Counted from the first letter of the stretch, positions 9,243 through 18,727 are shown. The stretch is 64,000 bases of DNA from Roseiconus nitratireducens (GCF_008629675.1 NZ_VWOX01000006.1:310001-374000); one strand, 5' to 3'. Made by a program: numbers and translations. The notes: generated from the sequence alone by a model not told the origin.

Positions 9243-9407
9243 GCGACGGCACTCCGTCGAGCAGCCTGTCGATACTCGATCTTCGTCTCTCACTCCGTGA
9301 ACGCGGCGTTCAATAACGCGACTTTTGCGGAGCCAAAGGCGACGAGACGACGGCTCTCTCCCCCACCATTTATCCCACCGACGATTCTTTTTCTGACGAT
9401 AGCGGAT

Positions 9408-11324
9408 ATGCGACACGACCACCTGGTCCGTACTTTACTCGGACTTCTTTACTGCTTTGCGGGCACGATCGCATCCGCGGATGATTCGGTGACGGCGCCG
9501 ACCGTTTTTTTGGACAAGAGCCCGAGGATCGTCGCCTACCAACTTCAACGGCTGAGCGACGAACGATTGCTGCTGGTTCCACGATCGACCGACGACGCGA
9601 AATACATTCCGGTGTACGAAGCGATCCTGAAGCGGCCGGCGATGAGCCCCAATTATCGGGAAGAGGCGGTCGACGCACTTGTCAAACTGAGGGGTTCTTC
9701 ACCGGCGGCGGAGATTCTGTCAGCAATCGAAGCGGCCAAACCAGAAGACGAGAAATCCAAGCGTTCGATCGAGATGTTGACACGGATGCTGCTGGATCGA
9801 CCGCCGAGCGAACTGGCGGGGATCGCTGACGCGCTGGTTACGGCGTCCCAAAGTCGTGGCACTAAGCTCAGCACGATCGGATTCGCCGGGCTGCTAGCCG
9901 CCGGACGATCCGACCAGGCACGGAGCAACGCGGGCGAACAGACCGACCAACGCATTGCGCTGCTTCACGCCATTGAATTGCTGCCCGACGACAAGCTGAA
10001 AACGGCCCAGCGTGATTTCGCGGTTGCCTGCTTCGAAGCCGGTGAGCCGGCTGAATTGAAAGCCGCCTCGATGGAGGCTTTGTCGAAGATCCCGTCCGCC
10101 GTCCAGGACACGTTTGACCGGTTGATTCCGTTGGTCATCGCTGGCAAGGATGTCGACACGCAATCCACCGGCCTGCGGATAACGGCTGCCCGCGGACTGT
10201 TGCGGTTGCCGCAAACGGTATATCGCACCCAGCCGAGTCGTGACGCGGCGTTGGCATTGGTGGAGTTTGCCGAGGCAACGCGGCCAGCCGATCGCACCAG
10301 CCCGGAATTTATCGACGCAATGCAGTTGGTCGATCGTCTGATGCGGGAGCTGCCCGCCGATACCGCCCGCGGCTACCGCGAGCGGCTTCGCGAGATCACG
10401 GTCCGCGTCGTGAAGATCCAAACGGTTGAGGAAGAAATGCGTTACGACACGCCTTACTTCGCCGTCGAAGCCGGTCGGCCGGTGCAAATCCTCTTGGAGA
10501 ACCATGACCTGATGCCCCACAACCTGGTGGTCACGCAGCCGGGGGCGCTCAAAGCGGTTGCCCTTGGCGGACTTGCCGCGGGGCCCGAAGGCACCGGCGG
10601 ACTGCCCTACGTTCCGGATTCGCCCAACGTTCTGGCCGCCAGTGAAATGGTCGCTCCGGACAGCACCACACGCATCACCCTGGACGCGCCCGAGCAGCCG
10701 GGTGAATACCCCTACGTGTGCACGTTTCCCCAGCACTGGTACCGCATGTACGGCGTGATGGTCGTCGTGGAAGACTTGGAGGCTTGGAACCGGTCTCCCA
10801 CGGTGCCCGCCAATCCCATCGGAAGCAACCGCAGCTTTGCGCAAGCCTGGAAGCTTGATGATTTTGCCGACGCGCTTCCGACCGACCCTCAAGGCCGCTC
10901 ACCCAGAATCGGTGAGAAGATTTTCAACGAAGCCTCGTGTGTCGGATGCCACAAGATCAAAGGGGTCGGCGGCGCGGTGGGCCCCGAATTGACGGAGGTT
11001 TACAAGAAATGGAAAGGGGATGACACGGCCATCCTGCGGGAGATCCTGCAACCATCGCACACGATCGATCCCAAATACGCGATGCAATTGATCCTGACCG
11101 TGGAAGGCAACACGCTTTCGGGAATCGTCATCGCCGAGGACGACGACAAAGTGACCTTGGTGACCAATCCGGACTCGAAAGAGCCGATTGTGGTGCCTCA
11201 AGACGACATCGAAGAAATGGTTCGTTCGACGACCTCGATGATGCCAAAAGGATTGATGGATCAATTCACCAAGGACGAGGTCCTGGAATTGCTGGCGTAC
11301 CTGCAATCGATGTCGCAACCGTAA
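9408..11324 (+). CDS. Exported HEAT-repeat / azurin-like cupredoxin / cytochrome c fusion
   Basis: Predicted periplasmic electron carrier of 638 aa. From ATG 9408 there is a signal peptide (LVRTLLGLLYCFAGTIASADD), then alpha-helical repeats (about 30-330), then a type-1 copper domain with His371 (PHNLVV) and the azurin-pattern loop C438-TFPQ-H443-WYR-M447. A class I cytochrome c domain follows with haem motif C511-VGC-H515 and a late Met/Pro region (SMMPKGL). The ligand set Cys-x4-His-x3-Met is that of azurin and related blue-copper proteins. It follows the haem-less dehydrogenase by 165 bp on the same strand, so I infer electrons pass from that enzyme to copper and then haem. An upstream in-frame ATG at 9297 would bury the signal peptide and is disfavoured. 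Confidence 0.85.
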   Translation: MRHDHLVRTLLGLLYCFAGTIASADDSVTAPTVFLDKSPRIVAYQLQRLSDERLLLVPRSTDDAKYIPVYEAILKRPAMSPNYREEAVDALVKLRGSSPAAEILSAIEAAKPEDEKSKRSIEMLTRMLLDRPPSELAGIADALVTASQSRGTKLSTIGFAGLLAAGRSDQARSNAGEQTDQRIALLHAIELLPDDKLKTAQRDFAVACFEAGEPAELKAASMEALSKIPSAVQDTFDRLIPLVIAGKDVDTQSTGLRITAARGLLRLPQTVYRTQPSRDAALALVEFAEATRPADRTSPEFIDAMQLVDRLMRELPADTARGYRERLREITVRVVKIQTVEEEMRYDTPYFAVEAGRPVQILLENHDLMPHNLVVTQPGALKAVALGGLAAGPEGTGGLPYVPDSPNVLAASEMVAPDSTTRITLDAPEQPGEYPYVCTFPQHWYRMYGVMVVVEDLEAWNRSPTVPANPIGSNRSFAQAWKLDDFADALPTDPQGRSPRIGEKIFNEASCVGCHKIKGVGGAVGPELTEVYKKWKGDDTAILREILQPSHTIDPKYAMQLILTVEGNTLSGIVIAEDDDKVTLVTNPDSKEPIVVPQDDIEEMVRSTTSMMPKGLMDQFTKDEVLELLAYLQSMSQP

Positions 11325-11707
11325 GCGTTAGTGGTTCAACTGCCCTGCATTTGCGGGTCAACTCCGCAGAGGTCCATCTAGCGTTCATTGTCCGGCGTTC
11401 TCTGGTTCACCCTCCCGCGAGCGGGAGGGTCGCGGAGGAGCTTGCGACGACGCGGGGAGGGGACGGCCGGGGGCATTGTATTTCAGGGGGTTCTATAGGA
11501 CACCCTCCCCAAAGGCTCGTGCCTCGCCTTTGACCCTCCCGGAGGGAGGGTGAATTTCAGAAAAGCAAGTCTTTTCCTGGCTCGGAAAGCTGCACGACCT
11601 CCAAGCGGGAGGGTGAAGTGGCATCACAAATCCAGAATGGAAGAACCGCTAGGGCCTGACAGCAACTTTCCTGGCACCAAGATGTCACTATCTCGCGATG
11701 GGGACGT
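11325..11707. repeat. Intergenic region with ACCCTCC/GGAGGGT hairpins
   Basis: No gene seen in these 383 bases. It holds a perfect hairpin at 11409-11430 (9-bp arms ACCCTCCCG/CGGGAGGGT) and a second at 11535-11553 (ACCCTCC/GGAGGGT), with a further GGGAGGGTG half near 11607. The stretch separates two convergent genes. Confidence 0.7.
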
Positions 11708-12829
11708 TCAGCCCGGCGGTGAAATCTTCCTGGCGACTGCTACGACCTGCTGTTGCGCCGACCGGCGTTCTTGATCCGTCGATGCGTGATGGTACCGCAT
11801 CGCATCGGCAAGGGCCTCACGCCCTTGCTCGTCCAGCACGGATCGAATTCTCTCCAGCAGTCTGGTCGAAGTTCGTTGCAGCGCGATCGCCCAGACGTCG
11901 CGGTCGGTGCATGCAACGACTTGTCGCAGCAGGGATTCGGGAAGGCCCAACAGGTCACCAAACTGAATCAAGGATGCATCCAGTCGCTCCAGCAACTGGC
12001 GGTCCTGTTTCGCAATGATGCGCATCAACCGGCCTTCATCGTCCGGCGACAACCCGGCCACAATCCGACACGCCACGCCGTAGCCGGCGTCCTGCAACGG
12101 GTCTTCCTGATCTTCCCGCGCGTCGACCTTACGTGCCAATTCCTGAAGCGTCTGATGGACCACCCGCCGATCGACCCGACGCATCGATCGGAGTGTCTGC
12201 AAGGATTCCGTTTGCTGCCCAGGTGGCATGGCACGCAAAAGGCGACGCGCCGCGTCTTCGGGCAATTCGCTCAGAAGGATTCCGACCACCGCCGAGGATT
12301 CCGACCGCAAGGCCTCCGCAAAGCTGTCCGCATCCCGCTCGATCCGATCCCGCAGCGGTCCGATCCACCGCGACCGGACGGGAATCCGTTGACGTTTCGC
12401 CAGTCGAATACCGCCGGCCAACAGAGCGACGCAGTGGTGTCGCCGCCGGGAATGCTGCGAGGGAAAGTCCTTGGAAAGCATTCGAAGTTGCACGCGTTTG
12501 CGATCTGGTTCCGGTAATCGGGCCAGGATCGCGGTGCCGGCGGCAGGCCGCACGGTCGCCAACGCCACCGCGGCGACTAGTTCCGCCTGATCCGTCCGCT
12601 GTCCGGGAGCGAGACGCGACACCTGGGACCGGGCGGCTGAGGTGCGGGCGGATGGTTGCCAAGAAAGTCGTGGTTCAACAACGCCCCGTGCTGAATCCGG
12701 AAACCCTGACACCGAGCCGGCGTCCGGCGGCTGCGGATTGACGTTCGGCATGATCCAAAGCTCGCGACGTGGCAGCGTCGTCGGGAAGCGACGCAAATGA
12801 TTGGCGAGTTGTCCAACACGGCTGAGCAC
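11708..12829 (-). CDS. Orphan FliG-like protein
   Basis: 373-aa protein that resembles the flagellar switch protein FliG in its C-terminal two thirds. Residues about 178-236 (SSAVVGILLSELPEDAARRLL, then QTLQELARKV) match the FliG middle domain pattern. Residues about 275-370 (FGDLLGLPESLLRQVV, then DVWAIALQ, then EALADAM, then AQQQVVAVARKI) match the FliG C-terminal domain. The torque-related charged residues of E. coli FliG (Lys264, Arg281, Asp288-Asp289, Arg297) align by eye to Gln, Gln, Asp-Ala and Thr. Residues 1-80 are low-complexity and Arg/Pro-rich; an internal ATG at residue 27 is a possible start. No other flagellar gene is in the window. It may be a divergent switch paralogue or a non-motor helical scaffold. 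Confidence 0.55.
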   Translation of the reverse strand: MLSRVGQLANHLRRFPTTLPRRELWIMPNVNPQPPDAGSVSGFPDSARGVVEPRLSWQPSARTSAARSQVSRLAPGQRTDQAELVAAVALATVRPAAGTAILARLPEPDRKRVQLRMLSKDFPSQHSRRRHHCVALLAGGIRLAKRQRIPVRSRWIGPLRDRIERDADSFAEALRSESSAVVGILLSELPEDAARRLLRAMPPGQQTESLQTLRSMRRVDRRVVHQTLQELARKVDAREDQEDPLQDAGYGVACRIVAGLSPDDEGRLMRIIAKQDRQLLERLDASLIQFGDLLGLPESLLRQVVACTDRDVWAIALQRTSTRLLERIRSVLDEQGREALADAMRYHHASTDQERRSAQQQVVAVARKISPPG

Positions 12830-13012
12830 GCGGCCATCGATCCGCTCGTATCGATCGGTTCGGCCGCCGAACTGCCATCGTCGCGTCCGACCTGGTTTCT
12901 TTGAACATTCTGGTCTCAGGCGACTGTTTTTTTGCTGGTCGCGGCCAATCTTGATCGGGGACGATCGGCATTGGCCGCCAGAATTGCCCGTTCAACGGCT
13001 ATACTTGATTTG

Positions 13013-14758
13013 ATGAGTGCTTCCGACGAAACCCAATTCCTTCCGCCGCAAAACGGGCCCGGCCGGCGTCCGCCCGAGCCCCCGTCAGGCGATGTGGCGA
13101 ACGATCCGCGGGGCGCGGCAGCGGAAGATTTCCGCCAGGAGGACGAGGACGCATTGGATGCGATCCTGGCGGACTACCTGCAGCGTTTGGAAGACGGTCA
13201 AACGCCGGACCCCGCGCAATACCTTCGGCAACACCCGGAGTATGCGGACGAACTGCGGAGCTTCTTTCGCAACCATCACTGGATCGGAGACACCCCCGAA
13301 CCGCCTCCCACGTCCCTGTGCGGTAGCGAGATCGGCTCCTACCAGATCGAATCCGAAATTGCTCGCGGCGGAATGGGGGTCGTTTACCGGGCCCGACAAA
13401 AGGGCTTGGAGCGCCCCGTCGCGGTCAAACTGATTAGCAACGGAGTGCTGGCCAGCGATGAAGAACGGCGCAGATTCCGAATCGAGGCGGAAGCGGCGGC
13501 ACGGCTGGACCATCCCGGCATCATTTCCATTTACGAAATCGGGACCTGCAACGGACACGAATACTTCTCGATGGCGTTGGTCGAAGGTCCGACGCTTCAA
13601 TCCTATGTCGACCAGCGTTGCTTGGACGATGCTGGCGCGGCGACGATGGTGCGCGATGTTGCCCGCGCGGTCGGGTACGCGCATCGTTGCGGCATCATCC
13701 ACCGCGATTTGAAGCCGGCAAACATCTTGGTCAACCGGGAAGGACGGCCGCTGGTCGCCGACTTCGGTCTTGCCAAATGGAATCGTGAAGGAACCATGCT
13801 GACCCGGACCGGCCAGGTATTGGGCACGCCCAACTACATGAGCCCCGAACAGGCGTCCGGCCGAGATGAGATCGGCATGGCAACCGATGTCTACTCGCTG
13901 GGCGCGATCCTGTACGCCCTGCTGACCGGCGTGCCGCCGCACACCGGCAACGGATTCGCGGAGGTGCTGCGAAGCGTCATGCAGGATGAACCTTGTCCGC
14001 CCCGGAGCTATCGTTCCGGCGTATCGAGAGAATTGGAAAATGTTTGCCTGAAGGCGATGCGCCGCGAAGTCAACGGGCGGTACCCGAACGCCGATGCGTT
14101 GGCCGACGACCTGGATCGATTTTTATCGGGCGAGACGACCAGTGCGGCGAGCAGCGGACTGATCGAGAGGGTCGCTCGTGAAATCGGCCGAGACCAACAC
14201 CGAGACCAGTTTCAGGAGTGGCACGGAACCTTGCTGTTCCTGGGTCTGGTGATCTTTGTCGCCCACGTGGTGATTTTCGTCCTGCTGCAGTTGGATTTGC
14301 CCAACATTGTCGCCTACTGGATGCCTCGGCTGACGATGTTGACGGTGATCATCGGCACGATTTACTACGCCCGCGACCGATCGCTGTCCCCTCGCAGCAT
14401 TGCCGAGCGCCCGGTGTGGTCCATCTGGCTGGGGTACCTGTGTGCGCTGGCGGTGGTAAACGTTCTGCTGATCCTGGGCGACGTCAATCAAAAAGCTTTG
14501 TTCCCGCTCGCGTCGGCGTTAAGCGGTTTCGCTTTCATCGCCATGTCGGGGCACATCTGGGGCGGTTCGGCCTTGGCGGGCATCGCGTTTTTCCTGCTTG
14601 CGCCCCTGACAGCTTGGCTGGAAAACGTCGCGCCGCTGCTGTTCGGCACCACGTACTTGCTCTCGATCATTGCCATCAGCCAGCATTACAAGAGATCGGC
14701 CAAAAAAATCGCTCTACCGGCCGACACCCGGAACCAGGTAGAGTCCGAGACGATTTAG
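13013..14758 (+). CDS. Membrane-anchored Hanks-type Ser/Thr protein kinase
   Basis: 581-aa eukaryotic-like protein kinase. After an acidic N-terminal region with a planctomycete-type 'LADYLQRLEDGQTPDPAQYL' segment, the kinase domain (about residues 105-370) has a glycine loop (ARGGMGVVY), Lys139, the HRDLKPAN catalytic loop with Asp232, DFG with Asp250, and GTPNYMSPEQ. The remaining 175 residues contain about five or six transmembrane helices rather than the usual single helix and extracellular sensor. ATG 13013 is preferred over an upstream in-frame start at 12932, which lies in unconserved sequence. It is divergent from the FliG-like gene. Its substrates cannot be predicted. Confidence 0.9.
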   Translation: MSASDETQFLPPQNGPGRRPPEPPSGDVANDPRGAAAEDFRQEDEDALDAILADYLQRLEDGQTPDPAQYLRQHPEYADELRSFFRNHHWIGDTPEPPPTSLCGSEIGSYQIESEIARGGMGVVYRARQKGLERPVAVKLISNGVLASDEERRRFRIEAEAAARLDHPGIISIYEIGTCNGHEYFSMALVEGPTLQSYVDQRCLDDAGAATMVRDVARAVGYAHRCGIIHRDLKPANILVNREGRPLVADFGLAKWNREGTMLTRTGQVLGTPNYMSPEQASGRDEIGMATDVYSLGAILYALLTGVPPHTGNGFAEVLRSVMQDEPCPPRSYRSGVSRELENVCLKAMRREVNGRYPNADALADDLDRFLSGETTSAASSGLIERVAREIGRDQHRDQFQEWHGTLLFLGLVIFVAHVVIFVLLQLDLPNIVAYWMPRLTMLTVIIGTIYYARDRSLSPRSIAERPVWSIWLGYLCALAVVNVLLILGDVNQKALFPLASALSGFAFIAMSGHIWGGSALAGIAFFLLAPLTAWLENVAPLLFGTTYLLSIIAISQHYKRSAKKIALPADTRNQVESETI

Positions 14759-14894
14759 AAGCAGCAATTGCGATCCGTCCGTGCCGAATCGATCCTCGCC
14801 AGGACTTTCTGCCCCTGGTGAGTCTCTCGCCCGGCCCCCGACACGTGCCTCGGACGCTGTGCGACACGGCCCCGCCGGGCACGGAACGATCCGA

Positions 14895-15167
14895 ATGAAA
14901 ATCAAACAATCGACAGTCGTTGGCACGCTGGGACTGGCGATCCTGGCCGGATCGGGTGGTTGCCAGGCCCTGGTCCAAAGCGGCTGCATCGCACCGCCCG
15001 GCCCGATGAACTATCAACAAGCCAACGCCGTCGTTCACGACCCGTTCCCGCAAGCGGATTTGGGCCCCGATGACCACACGATGCGGCCGCCGGATTACCA
15101 AAATCCGCTGCCGTTGCCGGTCCGCAATCAGATGAAGACGCAAGTCGCCCCCTGGCTGGCCCCCTGA
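14895..15167 (+). CDS. Small predicted lipoprotein
   Basis: 90-aa product with a lipoprotein signal peptide: basic MKIKQ start, hydrophobic TVVGTLGLAILAG, then a GSGGC lipobox-like site with Cys at about residue 23. The mature part is Pro/Asp-rich without a recognised domain (PPDYQNPLPLPVRNQ). It follows the kinase gene by 136 bp on the same strand. An in-frame start at 14781 would put 38 residues before the signal peptide and is rejected. Function unknown. Confidence 0.65.
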   Translation: MKIKQSTVVGTLGLAILAGSGGCQALVQSGCIAPPGPMNYQQANAVVHDPFPQADLGPDDHTMRPPDYQNPLPLPVRNQMKTQVAPWLAP

Positions 15168-15173
15168 CGGACA

Positions 15174-15407
15174 GACGTAGCTACCGTCGCCAGGCGGTGA
15201 CTATGTCTGCTTCTTCCACCGCCTCAACGCGGCTCTTCCACGCTCTGGCGAGCGTGGCTACTTCAATGGATCGTCGGGTCTCAACGCCTTGAAGCGGTTG
15301 GCTCGCGAATCACAAATTCGACGTAGCTACCGTCGCCAGACGGTGGCAATGTCTGTTTCCTCCACCGCCTCAACGCGGCTCTTCCACGCTCTGGCGAGCG
15401 TGGCTAC
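15174..15407. repeat. Pair of 88-bp direct repeats with internal hairpins
   Basis: Copies at 15174-15261 and 15320-15407 are the same length and nearly identical. Each ends in a strong hairpin CCACGCTC-TGGC-GAGCGTGG and begins with a CTACCGTCGCCAG segment. The same hairpin occurs alone at 36790-36812. They separate the lipoprotein gene from the convergent galM. Confidence 0.8.
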
Positions 15408-15455
15408 GCGCGATCGTCGGGTGGCGCAAGTCAATCCACTTTGCGCCGGCCCCAC

Positions 15456-16577
15456 TCACTTCGTGGAAAACTTGAACACCGTCTTGCTGTGCAGTTCTTC
15501 GCCCGGCTTCAGAATTGCCGACGGAAAGCTGGGCTGATTGGGGCTGTCTGGATAATGCTGCGTCTCCAGACAGAAACCGCCTCGGTACACGTACTTCTTT
15601 CCCGACTTGCCGGTCAAACGACCGTCCAAAAAGTTGCCACAGTAAAACTGAATCCCCGGCTCGGTGGTCATCACCTCCAGCACGCGGCCGCTGGTCGGCT
15701 CGTAGACACGTGCCGCCAAGGTCAGCTCGCCCGTCTGCCCGCCTTTGTCAAGGATCCAGTTGTGGTCATAGCCGCCGCCGAACTCTAGCTGTTCGTGGTC
15801 CGCACCGATGTCGCGACCGATGGGCTTGGCGGTGGTGAAATCAAACGGCGTTCCTTGAACGGCCGTCTTTTTCCCGGTCGGGATCAGTGTCTCATCGACC
15901 GGGGTGTAACGCTGCGCGTTGAGCATCAGTTCGTGGTCCAGGATATCGCCTTCGCCTTCACCCTTGAGATTGAAGTAGGTGTGTTGCGTGACGTTCACCG
16001 GCGTCGCTTTGTCGGTTGTCGCCGAGTACTCAATCTCGATCGCATTCTCGTCAGTCAGTCGGTAGGTGACGGTGCAGGTCAGGTTCCCCGGATAGCCCTC
16101 TTCACCGTCTTTGGCGTGGTAGGTCAACGTGACCGAGTGATCGTTCTGGTTGGCTTGCGCGTCCCAAATCACTTTGTCAAAGCCGATGATGCCGCCGTGC
16201 AAATGATTCGGACCGTTGTTGGTGGCCAGCGTGTAGGTTTCACCATCCAACGTAAACTTACCCTCGGCGATACGATTGCCATAACGTCCAACGACCGCAC
16301 CGAAGTAGGGCTTGTCGACGGCGTTGGTGTAGCTGGAAATGTCGTTGTACCCCAGGGCCACGTCGGCCAGCTTGCCGTCTCGATCCGGAACGACGATCGA
16401 AGTGATGATCGCGCCGAAATTGGTGATCCGGACCTTCATGCCCGAATCATTCTGGAGCGTGAAAAACTTGATTTCTTCCGATGGAGTGACGTCCACGGCC
16501 CGGCAGGGGACCGAAGCGAACAACAGCAACGCAAGCAAGGCGGCCGGAGCGGTCGCCGAACAACGTCGGACAAACAT
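15456..16577 (-). CDS. galM: Aldose 1-epimerase (galactose mutarotase), exported
   Basis: Interconverts alpha and beta anomers of hexoses. The 373-aa protein has an N-terminal signal peptide (APAALLALLLFASVP), so the enzyme is probably periplasmic. Family motifs are present in order: GRYGNRI substrate-binding Arg, NNGPNHLHGG with a catalytic-site His, VTQHTYFNLKG with the second His, and TTEPGIQFYCGN with the catalytic Glu. Length is slightly above the usual 340 aa because of the leader. The next gene upstream on the same strand is a sugar or polyol dehydrogenase 72 bp away, so the pair may be one transcript for sugar handling. Confidence 0.92.
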   Translation of the reverse strand: MFVRRCSATAPAALLALLLFASVPCRAVDVTPSEEIKFFTLQNDSGMKVRITNFGAIITSIVVPDRDGKLADVALGYNDISSYTNAVDKPYFGAVVGRYGNRIAEGKFTLDGETYTLATNNGPNHLHGGIIGFDKVIWDAQANQNDHSVTLTYHAKDGEEGYPGNLTCTVTYRLTDENAIEIEYSATTDKATPVNVTQHTYFNLKGEGEGDILDHELMLNAQRYTPVDETLIPTGKKTAVQGTPFDFTTAKPIGRDIGADHEQLEFGGGYDHNWILDKGGQTGELTLAARVYEPTSGRVLEVMTTEPGIQFYCGNFLDGRLTGKSGKKYVYRGGFCLETQHYPDSPNQPSFPSAILKPGEELHSKTVFKFSTK

Positions 16578-16649
16578 GGTGAGATCCTGAGTGAACGAGA
16601 GAGGTGGGGAACAGGAGAAACGGAAACGCGGCGACGGCGTTCAAGCCGA

Positions 16650-17693
16650 TCAGGCAGACACGCTCGGCTGAAGGATCACTTTCATCGCGCCCTTCTCGCC
16701 GGCGTACAGACGGGAAAACCACTCGGGACCTTCTTCCAGCGTGGCAGTGGCCGTGATCAGCGGTTGCACGCGGATGGCTCCCGAACGCATCAGTTCGATG
16801 CACGCAGGGTACTCACCGCTAGAGGCACACGTCCCAAAAACGTTCAATTCTCGCGTGACGATCGCCTGCAATGGCATCTCGACACGGGGCGCCAGGTTGC
16901 CGACCAACGTGACCGAACCGCCTTTGCGGACGCTATTGATGGCGGTTTCGATCGTGGCCGTCGCGCCAACAACTTCCAGTGCGACGTCGGCGCCGCGTCC
17001 GCCGGTCAGCTTTTTGACTTCCGCGGCCACGTCCACCTCGTCCGCCTTCAGCCCGACGTCCGCCCCCAGGTCGAGTGCCGCATCGAGCCGCCCCTGATCC
17101 AAATCGATTGCGATCACTTGGGCGCATCCGGCCAATCGAATCGCCTGGATCGCCAACAACCCGATCATTCCGCTGCCGACGACGACGGCGGTGTCGCCCA
17201 ACGAAACCGGCGTGCGATTGGCGGCGTGCACCGCGACCGACACGGCTTCGATCAGCGCCGCGTGCTCGAACGGCATCTCCTCGGGCAACCGGTAGCATAT
17301 GTGCTGTGGCACCGAGACCAGTTCGGCAAAGGCTCCGTGGCGTCGGTATTCGCCGCACGAAACTCCCAGGACCATCCGGTTGTCACACAGGTTGATCTCT
17401 CCCCGGCGACAATGAAAACACTCTCCACAGGAAACCGTCGAATCAAACGTGACGTGGTCCCCGACCGAAAAGTCACTGACTTCCGAGCCGACTTCGGTCA
17501 CGACACCGGCCGCTTCGTGCCCCATCACCAACGGCGGGATCCGCCGCCCGCTGCTGCCGTCGTAGCCGTGAATGTCGCTGCCGCAGATGCCACAGGCCCG
17601 GACCTGAACCAGCAAGTCCTTCGGTCCGATGGTCGGGTTCTCCACGTCGGCAACTTCAAGTTTCTTGTATTCAGACAGCAACAGGGCTTTCAT
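16650..17693 (-). CDS. Zinc-dependent medium-chain alcohol/polyol dehydrogenase
   Basis: NAD(P)-linked dehydrogenase of the MDR superfamily, sorbitol/galactitol-1-phosphate-dehydrogenase-like (347 aa). Catalytic zinc ligands are visible in ACGICGSDIHGYDG and MGHEAAG. The structural zinc lobe has four Cys in the CGECFHC segment and the following NLC region. The Rossmann motif GSGMIGLLAIQ (about residues 172-182) binds the cofactor, and IDLDQGR after the second strand carries an acidic residue, favouring NAD over NADP. Exact substrate is not determinable. It precedes galM on the same strand. Confidence 0.88.
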   Translation of the reverse strand: MKALLLSEYKKLEVADVENPTIGPKDLLVQVRACGICGSDIHGYDGSSGRRIPPLVMGHEAAGVVTEVGSEVSDFSVGDHVTFDSTVSCGECFHCRRGEINLCDNRMVLGVSCGEYRRHGAFAELVSVPQHICYRLPEEMPFEHAALIEAVSVAVHAANRTPVSLGDTAVVVGSGMIGLLAIQAIRLAGCAQVIAIDLDQGRLDAALDLGADVGLKADEVDVAAEVKKLTGGRGADVALEVVGATATIETAINSVRKGGSVTLVGNLAPRVEMPLQAIVTRELNVFGTCASSGEYPACIELMRSGAIRVQPLITATATLEEGPEWFSRLYAGEKGAMKVILQPSVSA

Positions 17694-17827
17694 CGCGGGA
17701 TCTCGGGAGGAGGAACGGGGAGTCGGGGCGTGACAAATGTGCGCGCATGGCGGGGCCCGTGGGAGCTAACAGGGTAGAAAATATCCCGCCCAACGCAATG
17801 AGATTGGTCGCGAGCCTCCTGCGACCA

Positions 17828-18727
17828 TTACCCAAACAAAATCGCGATCACGACCGAGACCGTGATCAGCAGCGCACCCGCCAGCCGCAAGATCATCACG
17901 CGGATTGTCAAATCGGCTTCGCTCCCGCCCCAGATCACCGCGGTCCCCCAGGCGAGCAAGACGCCCCAGATGCCGCGCATCGAATAGACCACGTTGACTC
18001 GCGGCGCGTCGCCGAATGCCGACAGCGTGAACACGATGCACATCGCCTGCATCGCGATCAACATCCCGCCCAGCAACAACGGCCGCCGCACCCGCGGGTC
18101 GGCCAGTTTTTCTTTCTGGAATCCGACCAAAAACACGCTGGAATAAACCGCCACGCTCCAGAACATCAGGGGCAAAAACCGCCCGGTCGACCAGGCGGCT
18201 CCCGGCGAGGAGCAGAATTTCTGGACCAGCACATCGAACACCGAAAAGGAACAGCTGGCCGCCAAGGCGCTCAAAATCGTGTACCAGATCCGTTTGCGAT
18301 GCCCGCCGCCGGTCCACTGCACCAGGGCAATGCCCACGGTCGCCAAAACGGCGGCCAGCCAGATGGCGGCGGCCAGATTCTGTCCGCCGATCAAGGTCGC
18401 CATGATGGCGACCAACAACACCTTGATCCCGAACAGCGGCGCCGCGATCGAGACGTCGCCATGGTTGATCGCGAAAAAGGTCCCGATCTGGCCGCTGACG
18501 TAGAACAGCGCCACCAACGCGGGTTGCCAGGCCAGCGCCCAAGGGATGGGATCGCTTTCCAGAAACCAAAACGACGAAAACAGGGTGGCCGCCCACAGGT
18601 TGGCCACCAGCGTCACCGTCCAGGGGTTCGTTCCGGCCACCGTCGCACGCTTTAAAAACAACAACCCGCTGGCGAACAGCACGCTGGCCAGCAGCGGGAA
18701 CAACAAGTGGTAGGAATCTTCAAGCAC
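17828..18727 (-). CDS. EamA/DMT-superfamily permease
   Basis: Hydrophobic protein of about 299 aa with roughly ten transmembrane helices in two halves, as in drug/metabolite transporters; the second half begins near RIWYTILSALAASCSFSVFD. I place the start at GTG 18727, three residues before the first membrane helix (YHLLFPLLASVLFASGLL). The frame stays open to 18934, but that extension is translated from REP palindromes and is not credible protein. Substrate unknown. It lies 134 bp upstream of the alcohol dehydrogenase gene on the same strand. Confidence 0.8.
   Translation of the reverse strand: MLEDSYHLLFPLLASVLFASGLLFLKRATVAGTNPWTVTLVANLWAATLFSSFWFLESDPIPWALAWQPALVALFYVSGQIGTFFAINHGDVSIAAPLFGIKVLLVAIMATLIGGQNLAAAIWLAAVLATVGIALVQWTGGGHRKRIWYTILSALAASCSFSVFDVLVQKFCSSPGAAWSTGRFLPLMFWSVAVYSSVFLVGFQKEKLADPRVRRPLLLGGMLIAMQAMCIVFTLSAFGDAPRVNVVYSMRGIWGVLLAWGTAVIWGGSEADLTIRVMILRLAGALLITVSVVIAILFG

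Noticed and set aside
15795..17777. 660-codon plus-strand frame spanning galM and the alcohol dehydrogenase
   Set aside because: It crosses two well-supported minus-strand genes and their intergenic gap; composition is not protein-like.
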